Assembly (NCBI GenBank): GCA_040005265.1
Contig: JBDTZF010000061.1
Location: 1 to 15,299 of the forward strand
Source: JBDTZF01 sp040005265
GTDB lineage: Bacteria > Verrucomicrobiota > Verrucomicrobiia > Chthoniobacterales > UBA10450
Direction of reading: 5' to 3'
DNA: 15,299 nucleotides
This document shows, piece after piece, positions 7,735 to 13,829 of this stretch (position 1 is its first letter; each line of letters begins with the position of its first letter). The notes beneath the pieces were generated by a model. The model was given only the letters and a program-made list of their open reading frames with translations, was not told where the DNA came from and ran no database searches. The position numbers and the translations under genes were made by a program.

Positions 7735-8130
7735 ATGCTTGAATTCGAAGCTGAAGGCGAAAAGTCGTTTCCACACAAGGAGATCACGGAAGCAATTATT
7801 GGTGCTGCCTTTGAGGTGCACAATCATCTCGGCTACGGTTTCCTGCACCGCGTGTATCAGAGAGCTCTCCAAGCCGAACTAGTGCGGCGCGGATTCAGGG
7901 GAGAGCTGGAAAAAAGAACGGCTGTCCGTTACAAGGAAATCGTCGTTGGCGAATATGACAGCAACCTTATCGTTAACGACGCGGTGCTTATCGAACTCAA
8001 GATCGCTCCGCAATACGACAAACGAGATAAGGCGCAGCTGCTCAATCTGCTCAAGGCTACCGGATTCAAAGTCGGCATTCTGATTAGCTTCGGTCGATCT
8101 AAGGTCGAGTACAAGCGACTGGTTTTCTGA
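7735..8130 (+). CDS. GxxExxE family protein (PD-(D/E)XK nuclease superfamily), signature glutamates replaced
   Basis: 131 aa, the usual size for the family. The match is clear: HKEITEAIIGAAFEVHNHLG at the N-terminus, then GFLHRVYQRAL, a central DAVLIELK, and AQLLNLLKATGFKVGILISF near the end. The family is named for glutamates in a GFLExVYE-like stretch; here these positions are His and Gln (GFLHRVYQ). The ELK part of the presumed PD-(D/E)XK centre (around residues 83-89, with a preceding Asp) is kept. Its biochemical role is not established; it is common and often multicopy in Verrucomicrobiota and Planctomycetota. There is no Shine-Dalgarno, and its ATG and stop directly abut repeats of one family in opposite orientation (7700-7729 and 8131-8162), so the gene and repeats may form one unit. 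The family call is firm; whether it is active is uncertain. Confidence 0.85.
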   Translation: MLEFEAEGEKSFPHKEITEAIIGAAFEVHNHLGYGFLHRVYQRALQAELVRRGFRGELEKRTAVRYKEIVVGEYDSNLIVNDAVLIELKIAPQYDKRDKAQLLNLLKATGFKVGILISFGRSKVEYKRLVF

Positions 8131-8162
8131 ATCTGTGTTTAATCTGTGTTAATCCGTGGCTA
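8131..8162 (-). repeat. Inverted CCACGGAT-family repeat between GxxExxE gene and malQ
   Basis: The whole 32-bp gap is one repeat. On the minus strand it begins TAGCCACGGATTAACACAGA, matching the arms at 7700-7729 and 9852-9882. It starts at the base after the GxxExxE stop and ends at the base before the malQ ATG, so it is the entire 5' leader of malQ if the two are transcribed separately. Confidence 0.88.
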
Positions 8163-9854
8163 ATGAATTTGTCGCCTGAAAAAAGGATCGCCGGCGTTTT
8201 GGCGCCGTTGTTTGCGTTGCGCAGAGAAGACGATCTCGGGATCGGCGATGTGGCGACGCTGCGCCAATTCATCGAATGGCTGGCCGAGACCGGGTTCAAA
8301 GTTGTGCAGTTATTGCCGATCAACGAAATCGGCGGCGACAACAGCCCCTATAACGCTATTAGCGCGATGGCAATCGAGCCGACGACGCTTCATCTGGCCC
8401 CGGGCATTCCGGAAGAATTAAGCGCGGAGGATTTTTCGTCGGCCATGGCGGATGTCGATGTTGCCGCGCTGCGTCACGGCTCGGTGAAATATCCGGCGGT
8501 CAAGAAGTTGAAGCGGCATTTGTTGGAAAAAGCATTTGCCCGGTTTCGTCAACAGGCAGGCGATGATCGGCAAAAGGCGTTCAAGAAGTTTTGCGAGAGT
8601 GAATCGGAATGGCTGGATGGCTACGCCATTTTCCGGGCATTGATGGAAGAAAACGGTGAGCGCGAAACCTGGGACGAATGGCCTGTTCATTCGCTCGGTG
8701 CCGCGCGCGACTGGATTCGGGCGTTGCCGGAGGATCGACAGTCGCAATTCGCGGAGCGCGAGGATTTCTTTCGCTACGTGCAATGGATTGCGCACGATCA
8801 GTGGCGCGAAGTTAAAGCGTTTGCCGGGCAGCGTGGCGTCGCACTGATGGGCGACATCCCGTTTGGGATCAGTTACTACAGCGCCGACGTCTTCTGCCGG
8901 CCGGAAGAATTTGCCCTCGATTGCTCGGGTGGCGCGCCGCCCGAACAATATTTCAAGGACGACAAGTTCACTCAAAAATGGGGCCAGAACTGGGGAATAC
9001 CACTTTACCGCTGGGACACGATGCGCTCGGGCAATTTTACCTGGTGGCGACAGCGCGTCCGGGGCGTTCAACGGATTTTCCATCTCTTCCGTATCGACCA
9101 TGTGCTCGGTTTCTATCGCATCTATGCGTTTCCGTGGCGACCATCACGGAACAAACAATTCTTGCCACTGGAATGGGACCAGATGCTTGCCAAAACCGGG
9201 GACCGCGCGCCGCACTTTGCTCCGCGCGACGATTCGACCTCTGAAAATTGCGAAGCAAACCGGCGAGATGGCGAACAGTATTTGCGCGTAGTGCTCGAGG
9301 AAGCCGGCGACGCGCGTGTGATCGGCGAAGATCTTGGCACGGTGCCTGATTATGTTCGGCCCAGTTTGCGATCGTTAGGCATCGCTGGATTCAAAATCCC
9401 GCAATGGGAGTTTTATCACGGTCGCGTCACGCCGGGATCGGAATATGAACGGCTCTCGGTGGCGAGCTACGCGACACACGATCACAAGCCGATGCGGGCG
9501 CTATGGGAGGACGGGCTCGAGCAAACAACATCGACATCGGAGCAGGCGCGGTTTGAACTGGAGAAGGTCGCGACATTTGCCGGATTCTCACACCCGAGCG
9601 AGGAACTCGATTTCGAGAAACATTTTTATCCGGCGATGATGGAAGCGCTTTTCAAAAGCGAATCATGGATCGCGTCGGTGATGATTACCGACCTTCTGGC
9701 GCGCAAATATCGGTTCAATGTTCCGGGCACCGCGGCGAGTTCAAACTGGACCCGACGAATCCAACGAACCATTGCGCAACTTCGACACAGCCCGAAGGAA
9801 CGCGCCCGGATGCGGTTGATTCGGGACCTCCTGGAAAAGACGGGGAGAGTTTAG
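8163..9854 (+). CDS. malQ: 4-alpha-glucanotransferase (amylomaltase, GH77)
   Basis: 563 aa. It moves glucan chains between malto-oligosaccharides in maltose/maltodextrin and glycogen metabolism in the cytoplasm. The N-terminus (RIAGVLAPLFALRREDDLGI, then FIEWLAETGFKVVQLLPINE and SPYNAISAMAIEP) is the classic family opening. The catalytic residues are visible: nucleophile D312 in RIDHVLGFYRIYAFPW, acid/base E389 in VIGEDLGTVPDYV, and the third carboxylate D440 in ATHDHKPM. The WGQNWGIPLYRW substrate loop is also present. Length is typical for a bacterial MalQ without extra N-terminal carbohydrate-binding domains. The ATG follows the inverted repeat with no Shine-Dalgarno, and the TAG stop is the first three bases of the next repeat copy (9852-9854). 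No other glycogen genes lie in the window. Confidence 0.95.
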   Translation: MNLSPEKRIAGVLAPLFALRREDDLGIGDVATLRQFIEWLAETGFKVVQLLPINEIGGDNSPYNAISAMAIEPTTLHLAPGIPEELSAEDFSSAMADVDVAALRHGSVKYPAVKKLKRHLLEKAFARFRQQAGDDRQKAFKKFCESESEWLDGYAIFRALMEENGERETWDEWPVHSLGAARDWIRALPEDRQSQFAEREDFFRYVQWIAHDQWREVKAFAGQRGVALMGDIPFGISYYSADVFCRPEEFALDCSGGAPPEQYFKDDKFTQKWGQNWGIPLYRWDTMRSGNFTWWRQRVRGVQRIFHLFRIDHVLGFYRIYAFPWRPSRNKQFLPLEWDQMLAKTGDRAPHFAPRDDSTSENCEANRRDGEQYLRVVLEEAGDARVIGEDLGTVPDYVRPSLRSLGIAGFKIPQWEFYHGRVTPGSEYERLSVASYATHDHKPMRALWEDGLEQTTSTSEQARFELEKVATFAGFSHPSEELDFEKHFYPAMMEALFKSESWIASVMITDLLARKYRFNVPGTAASSNWTRRIQRTIAQLRHSPKERARMRLIRDLLEKTGRV

Positions 9855-10095
9855 CCACGGATTGACACGGATGTTCACGGATGGCGGAGATGGTCATCCT
9901 GAGCGAAGCGAAGGACCTTACGAGATCACGAGAATTTATGAGTGCCGGAAAACAGTGACTGCGACAAGAGCGTAATGAACGCTTGCGTGATGTTCGCGGT
10001 TTGCGAGGTCCCTCGCCGTCTTCGCGGCTCGGGATGACGGTTCGTGTATTGTGTCGCAAAAAAATCCGTGTTTCATCCGTGTTCATCTGTGGCTA
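9852..10095. repeat. Nested inverted-repeat element (MITE-like) between malQ and mdh
   Basis: The outer arms are CCACGGAT-family repeats: 9852-9882 (TAGCCACGGATTGACACGGA...) and, inverted, 10064-10095, which on the minus strand begins TAGCCACAGATGAACACGGA. Inside lies a second inverted pair of the GTCATCC family: GTCATCCTGAGCGAAGCGAA at 9893-9918 and its imperfect complement at 10006-10038 (ending CTCGGGATGAC). Deeper still, ATCACG at 9925-9930 pairs with CGTGAT at 9986-9991. There is no gene inside and no transposase. The left end supplies the malQ stop codon and the right end lies eight bases before the mdh start. In RNA or single-stranded DNA it could fold into one long imperfect hairpin. 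Confidence 0.8.
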
Positions 10096-10103
10096 ATTAA
10101 ATT

Positions 10104-11084
10104 ATGACTTCTCCTATTAAAGTCGCCGTTACCGGCGCGGCCGGCCAAATTGGTTACTCGCTTCTTTTTCGAATCGCTTCGGGTGAAATGTTCGGCAAGG
10201 ACCAGCCGGTTGCCCTCAGCCTGATTGAAATTCCGCCCGCGCTCGGCGCGCTAGAAGGAGTGGTGATGGAATTGAACGACTGCGCCTTTCCTCTCTTGCA
10301 ATCAATCGTTCCGACAGCCGATCTCGATGAAGGCTTTCGCGACGTGAATTGGGCGTTGCTGGTCGGGAGTGTGCCGCGCAAAGCCGGGATGGAACGCAAA
10401 GATCTGCTCGGGATCAACGGCAAGATTTTCATCGGCCAAGGCCAGGCCATTGAGAAAAATGCCGCCGCCGATGTGCGCGTGCTGGTGATCGGCAATCCGT
10501 GCAACACCAATTGCCTGATCGCCATGAACAATGCGAAGAAAATCCCGCGCGATCGCTGGTTTGCCATGACGCGACTCGATGAAAACCGGGCCCGGGCCCA
10601 GCTCGCGAACAAGGCCGGCGTTGAGATAACACGCGTCACGAACATGACGATCTGGGGCAATCATTCTGCGACCCAGTATCCGGATTTTTATAGCGCCAAG
10701 ATCGACAATCGCCCGGCCAACGAAGTGATTGGCGACGAGAAATGGCTAAAGGAAGACTTCATCGCCACCGTGCAACAGCGCGGCGCTGCAATCATCAAGT
10801 CCCGCGGGTTTTCTTCGGCTGGCTCGGCTGCGAACGCGATTGTCGATTCCGTCCGTTCGCTCACGACCGACACACCGGGAGACGATTGGCACAGCATCGC
10901 AGTCTGTTCCGACGGTAGCTACGACGTTGAGAAGGATTTGATCTCGGGATTTCCCATCCGTGTCCGCGGCGGAAAATGGGAGATCGTTCAAGACGTTCCG
11001 CTTAACGCTTTCAGCCGCGAGAAGATCGACAAGTCGGTCGCGGAACTGAAAGAAGAAAAATCGCTCGTCTCTGATTTGCTGTAG
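10104..11084 (+). CDS. mdh: Malate dehydrogenase (NAD-dependent, cytosolic-type)
   Basis: 326 aa, the usual length. It interconverts malate and oxaloacetate in the TCA cycle. The Rossmann nucleotide motif is at the N-terminus (VTGAAGQIGYSLLFRIASGE). The substrate-binding loop is GSVPRKAGMERKDLL, with the arginines that mark malate rather than lactate dehydrogenases. The catalytic relay is D159 (TRLDENRA) and H187 (IWGNHSATQYPDF). The GNPCNTNC and TRLDENRARAQLA stretches place it in the type 2, cytosolic-like subfamily rather than the LDH-like one. The ATG at 10104 follows a repeat and an AT-rich stretch (TAATTAAATT) with no Shine-Dalgarno. The stop codon TAG lies within the start of the next repeat (CTGTAGCGGC, 11079-11088). 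Confidence 0.96.
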   Translation: MTSPIKVAVTGAAGQIGYSLLFRIASGEMFGKDQPVALSLIEIPPALGALEGVVMELNDCAFPLLQSIVPTADLDEGFRDVNWALLVGSVPRKAGMERKDLLGINGKIFIGQGQAIEKNAAADVRVLVIGNPCNTNCLIAMNNAKKIPRDRWFAMTRLDENRARAQLANKAGVEITRVTNMTIWGNHSATQYPDFYSAKIDNRPANEVIGDEKWLKEDFIATVQQRGAAIIKSRGFSSAGSAANAIVDSVRSLTTDTPGDDWHSIAVCSDGSYDVEKDLISGFPIRVRGGKWEIVQDVPLNAFSREKIDKSVAELKEEKSLVSDLL

Positions 11085-11153
11085 CGGCGGCGTCTGTGAC
11101 CGTCGCAACTTAAATGGAGAAAATGATGCGACGCTCATAGAGCGCCGCTACAG
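11079..11153. repeat. TGTAG-family inverted repeat filling the mdh-hydrolase gap
   Basis: The 10-bp arms CTGTAGCGGC (11079-11088) and GCCGCTACAG (11144-11153) are perfect inverted repeats. Each is followed inward by its own small hairpin: an imperfect one around GTC tgt GAC on the left and CGCTC ATA GAGCG on the right. The left arm contains the mdh stop codon, and the right arm ends seven bases before the ATG of the hydrolase. The shape (paired hairpins facing each other) is like the BIME arrangement of REP elements. There is no T-tract, so it is not a standard terminator. Confidence 0.82.
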
Positions 11154-11160
11154 TCACTAC

Positions 11161-12231
11161 ATGATTTCGAGTTTTCGAATTGTCGGGTTGGTCCTCAGCG
11201 CGACTCTGTCACTGCGCGCCGCGGAATATTCCGCGGCCACCGAAGGTGATTACACGATTCGTGATTTCAAGTTCGCTTCGGGCGAGGCACTGCCGGAATT
11301 GCGAATTCATTACCGGACACTTGGCAAACCGGAGAAGAATACTGAAGGCAAGACGACGAACGCCGTCTTGATCACGCACGGCACGACCGGCAGTGGCGCA
11401 CAATTTATTCGCCCGGAATTTGCCGGCGAACTTTTCGGCAAAGATCAACCGCTCGATGCTACGAAGTTTTTCATCGTGCTGCCGGATGGGATCGGCCACG
11501 GCAAATCGAGCAAGCCGAGCGACGGGATGCACGCCAAATTTCCGCACTACGGCTACATCGACATGATTGACGCTCAGTATCGCCTGCTCACCGATGGACT
11601 GGGAGTGAATCATGCGCGCCTTGTCATGGGCACGTCGATGGGCGGGATGCATACCTGGCTTTGGGGAGAAATTCATCCGGAGTTCATGGACGCGCTCATG
11701 CCACTGGCCAGTTTGCCAACCCAGATTTCGGGACGGAACCGCGCCTGGCGAAAACTCAGCATCGAGGCGATTCGCAACGATCCGGCCTGGAACAATGGGG
11801 AATATAAAATGCCCCCGCCAAGTATGCGCACCGCCGCGCAGATGCTGTGGCTCATGAGCAGCAATCCTGTTCTCCGACAAAAGGAAGCGCCCACGCTGCC
11901 GAAAGCCGATGAAGTTGTCGACAAATTCGTTGCCGATACAATGAAGACTCTCGACGCCAACGACGCGCTCTACGCGTTGGAAGCATCGCGCGATTACGAT
12001 CCCGGTACGAACCTTGAAAAAATTAGCGCGCCGTTGCTCGCGATCAATTTCGCCGACGACCTGATCAATCCACCGGAGCTCGGCATTTTGGAACGCGAAA
12101 TCAAACGCGTTCCGCGCGGCCGGGCTATCGTGATGCCGATGAGCGACAAAACCCGCGGTCATGGGAGTCACACCATCGCGGGATTGTGGAAAGATGAATT
12201 GGTGAAGCTCCTGAACGAATCCGCGAAGTGA
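11161..12231 (+). CDS. Secreted alpha/beta hydrolase of the homoserine acetyltransferase (MetX)-like family
   Basis: 356 aa. Residues 1-20 are a signal peptide (MISSFRIVGLVLSATLSLRA, then AEYSAA), which true cytoplasmic MetX lacks. The fold signature is present: ELRIHYRTLGKP at the start, ITHGTTGSG as the oxyanion region, FIVLPDGIGHGKSSKPSD, nucleophile elbow GTSMGGMH with S159, acid D300 in NFADDLINPPE, and H334 in TRGHGSHT. The family includes acyltransferases and esterases; the export signal and the lack of neighbouring methionine genes argue against homoserine acetylation. A periplasmic or extracellular esterase/acyl hydrolase is the safest reading, substrate unknown. The ATG follows a repeat with no Shine-Dalgarno. 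Confidence 0.85.
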   Translation: MISSFRIVGLVLSATLSLRAAEYSAATEGDYTIRDFKFASGEALPELRIHYRTLGKPEKNTEGKTTNAVLITHGTTGSGAQFIRPEFAGELFGKDQPLDATKFFIVLPDGIGHGKSSKPSDGMHAKFPHYGYIDMIDAQYRLLTDGLGVNHARLVMGTSMGGMHTWLWGEIHPEFMDALMPLASLPTQISGRNRAWRKLSIEAIRNDPAWNNGEYKMPPPSMRTAAQMLWLMSSNPVLRQKEAPTLPKADEVVDKFVADTMKTLDANDALYALEASRDYDPGTNLEKISAPLLAINFADDLINPPELGILEREIKRVPRGRAIVMPMSDKTRGHGSHTIAGLWKDELVKLLNESAK

Positions 12232-12250
12232 ACGATCCGTTTTCCTTCGC

Positions 12251-12283
12251 TTTCATTCCGAGCGAAGTCCGGGAATCTCTAGC
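12251..12283 (+). repeat. GTCATCC-family repeat fragment
   Basis: The stretch TTTCATTCCGAGCGAAGTCC and the following GGGAATCTCTAGC resemble the inner arm at 9893-9918 (GTCATCCTGAGCGAAG...). Only one arm is seen, 20 bases after the hydrolase stop, so this is probably a decayed or half copy. Confidence 0.5.
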
Positions 12284-12385
12284 TGTTGCCCCGGAATTGG
12301 CGGACTGCGGATCATACGGGCAAGTCGGATCTTATGGTCAATCGATTTGCTGTAGCGCACACTGTCCTCAGCGCATCTATCGTTA

Positions 12386-12695
12386 GTGAACAATGGAGAG
12401 ATAGCGGGAAAGTTCGGCAATTTTCCACGCCGTTAATCGCCGACGCGGCGCTGCGGTTGCGCTAGCCGCATTCGATTGCGCCGTTTGGATCCGGTCACTG
12501 ATTCCGGACTCGCGTTTGGCTGGACGTTTTGCCGGCGAAACATTTCGGCAGTGTCGATGTTTTTCTCGAGGTGATCGAATCGTCCGAGCCCGGCGATGTG
12601 TTGGTTATCGACAACGGCGGTCGCAAGGATGAGGGATGCTCCGGTCCTGGACCTGCCGAAGTCACGCCACTCCGAGACTACTGCCAGCGGTAGCT
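12386..12695 (+). pseudogene. Decayed RraA-like (demethylmenaquinone methyltransferase-type) gene
   Basis: Pieces of an RraA-fold protein appear in order but in two frames. From 12424 one frame gives STPLIADAALRLR, then a TAG at 12463-12465, PHSIAPFG and a TGA at 12499-12501. Shifting one base from 12489 gives IRSLIPDSRLAGR. From 12523 the first frame returns with VLPAKHFGSVDVFLEVIE and PGDVLVIDNGGRKDEG, the glycine-rich signature of the family. After that similarity fades and a TAG follows near 12691. With two stops and two compensating frameshifts the gene is dead. The GTG at 12386 is only a guess at the original start. RraA-like proteins include regulators of RNase E and aldolases; which one this was cannot be said. 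Confidence 0.62.
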
Positions 12696-12760
12696 CATTG
12701 CGGTTCCGAGATCGACATCAGCCCTCCGACGCGGTGATTTATAAAATATTACAACGCCAA

Positions 12761-12795
12761 TTGACATATATACGTTTATCCGTATGTGTATGTGA
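12761..12795 (+). promoter_or_regulatory. Probable arsR promoter with overlapping imperfect operator
   Basis: TTGACA (12761-12766) is a consensus -35 box, and TATGTG (12783-12788), 16 bases on, is a plausible -10. Between and over them lies an imperfect dyad: CATATATACG (12765-12774), six bases, then CGTATGTGTATG (12781-12792), with ATACG/CGTAT exactly matched. A dyad over the promoter is where an ArsR/SmtB repressor would bind, so autoregulation is likely. The area is AT-rich compared with its surroundings. The leader to the GTG start is very short or absent. Confidence 0.55.
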
Positions 12796-13170
12796 GTGAA
12801 GCTAAAGAGAAATGGAGAAGCGGCGGTCCTCTTTAAAATCTTGTCTGATCCGACACGGCTGCGGCTGCTGAATTTGCTCGCATGCGGCGAGACATGCGTT
12901 TGCGAGCTGACCGATACACTCAGGGTAGTGCAGCCGAAAATCTCGCGACACCTGGCTCATCTCAAACGCGCCGGCCTGGTCGAGGCGCGGCGCGACGGAA
13001 AATGGGTCCATTATCGCTGGGCCCGGCACGGCAATTCGCTGGTTCGACATGTTCTCTCCGGATTGCGCGAGTGGATGACGAAAGACGCCGGAATGAATGA
13101 CGAGCGTCGTCGTCGTGGAAAAGTTTGTTGCAGGATTAGTCGAAGAAAACCGAGGAAAGAAAAAGCGTAA
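12796..13170 (+). CDS. arsR: ArsR/SmtB-family metalloid-responsive repressor
   Basis: 124 aa from GTG 12796. The winged-helix core is plain: LFKILSDPTRLRLLNLLACG, then the metal site CVCELTDTL (C34, C36, with C30 close by), the recognition helix VQPKISRHLAHLKRAGLVEA and the wing RRDGKWVHYRW. The C-x-C in the helix before the recognition helix is the arsenite/antimonite site of classical ArsR, so As(III) sensing is likely. The C-terminus is basic and carries an extra Cys pair (C111, C112). The stop codon TAA shares its last base with the ATG of the next gene, so the two are co-transcribed and translationally coupled. No arsenic transporter or reductase gene follows in the window. Confidence 0.9.
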   Translation: MKLKRNGEAAVLFKILSDPTRLRLLNLLACGETCVCELTDTLRVVQPKISRHLAHLKRAGLVEARRDGKWVHYRWARHGNSLVRHVLSGLREWMTKDAGMNDERRRRGKVCCRISRRKPRKEKA

Positions 13171-13652
13171 TGAAAACGAACGAACTTATAACCGGCCTGC
13201 GGGTGGCGCCGAAAAACCAGTTAATCTTTGTCGATCTTGACGGTCATGCCGTCCATAGCGGTTACCATCTTACTGAATTGAAAGCGGCCTCTTTCGAAAC
13301 GGTTGATTGCGGAGGCCAGACCAATCATTGGACGGAGACCATCGTGCAACTTTGGGTGCCATCGAAAGCGGATGATGATTACATGACGGCGGCGAAGTTT
13401 CTCGAGATTTTCGATAAAGTGCGCGGCACGATCGCAATCGATCTCGATGCGGAAATTCGCATTGAGTGCGGCGACGAAGATTTATTTCCGTCGAACTATC
13501 GCACTCACTCAATTTTATATGAACACGGCATAACCCGGGTGCTGCTTGAGCCGCCGGCGACGACATGCAAAGCGCGCGATCGCAAAGTGGCGTCTGTCCC
13601 GGCAGCAGATACCTGTTGTGCCGGAGCACCTGAGTCGTGTTGCGCGACCTAA
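13170..13652 (+). CDS. DUF6428 family protein with cysteine-rich tail, arsR partner
   Basis: 160 aa, overlapping the arsR stop by one base. The body matches the pattern of DUF6428: VHSGYHLTELKAASFETVDC (C47), GGQTNHWTETIVQLW, DDYMTAAKFLEIFDKV, then a short beta-rich part ending GITRVLLEPPATTC (C133). The final 15 residues carry two Cys pairs (C149-C150 and C157-C158), after an alanine- and proline-rich linker. There is no signal peptide or membrane segment, so it is cytosolic. The function is not established. Coupling to an ArsR repressor and the paired cysteines suggest binding or delivery of As(III) or another thiophilic metal; this is inference. No clear terminator follows; two small hairpins without T-tracts (13697-13709 and 13707-13720) overlap each other. 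Confidence 0.82.
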   Translation: MKTNELITGLRVAPKNQLIFVDLDGHAVHSGYHLTELKAASFETVDCGGQTNHWTETIVQLWVPSKADDDYMTAAKFLEIFDKVRGTIAIDLDAEIRIECGDEDLFPSNYRTHSILYEHGITRVLLEPPATTCKARDRKVASVPAADTCCAGAPESCCAT

Positions 13653-13732
13653 CCCGCCGAGTGGAATAGCTGCCGGCCGGGGGGGCCTGGTTCTCGACGT
13701 CCTGGACGTGCGGGAGCACGCCGCTGCGAAAT

Positions 13733-13824
13733 TGTAGCCGCGGTCGCTGACCACGGATCTGTAGGGGAAACTGCCAGTTTCCCCCATTTGCTTGACACTG
13801 GGAAGCCAACCGCTTCCCCTACAG
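13733..13824. repeat. TGTAG-family repeats: one single palindrome plus one inverted pair
   Basis: 13733-13756 (TGTAGCCGCGGTCGCTGACC...) is a single palindromic copy with stem CCGCGGTC/GACCACGG and one mismatch. It matches the copy inside the helicase gene at 6910-6934. Next to it, CTGTAGGGGAA (13759-13769) and TTCCCCTACAG (13814-13824) are perfect 11-bp inverted arms. Inside them are two hairpins: GGGGAAACTG c CAGTTTCCCC (13764-13784) and GGGAAGC CAACC GCTTCCC. The right arm ends five bases before the next start codon. Confidence 0.85.
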
Positions 13825-13829
13825 AAATT

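Noticed and set aside
8418..9101. Leftward 227-codon open frame
   Set aside because: It is a shadow of malQ caused by GC-rich codon use; no motif or start signal supports it.
11209..12171. Leftward 320-codon open frame
   Set aside because: It is antisense to the MetX-like hydrolase, whose catalytic motifs are intact; the antisense translation has no recognisable motif.
11161..12231. Calling the hydrolase metX
   Set aside because: It has a signal peptide and no methionine-pathway neighbours; only the family fold and catalytic triad are supported.
12343..12357. GATTTGCTGTAGCG, shared with the end of mdh (11073-11086), as another TGTAG repeat copy
   Set aside because: Fourteen bases match, but there is no palindrome or inverted partner nearby, so it is at most a fragment.
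12596..12799. Rightward 67-codon open frame before arsR
   Set aside because: It is an out-of-frame passage through the decayed RraA-like gene and the arsR promoter, with no independent support.
13653..13732. Terminator for the arsR-DUF6428 operon
   Set aside because: Two short hairpins overlap at 13697-13720, but neither is followed by a T-tract.
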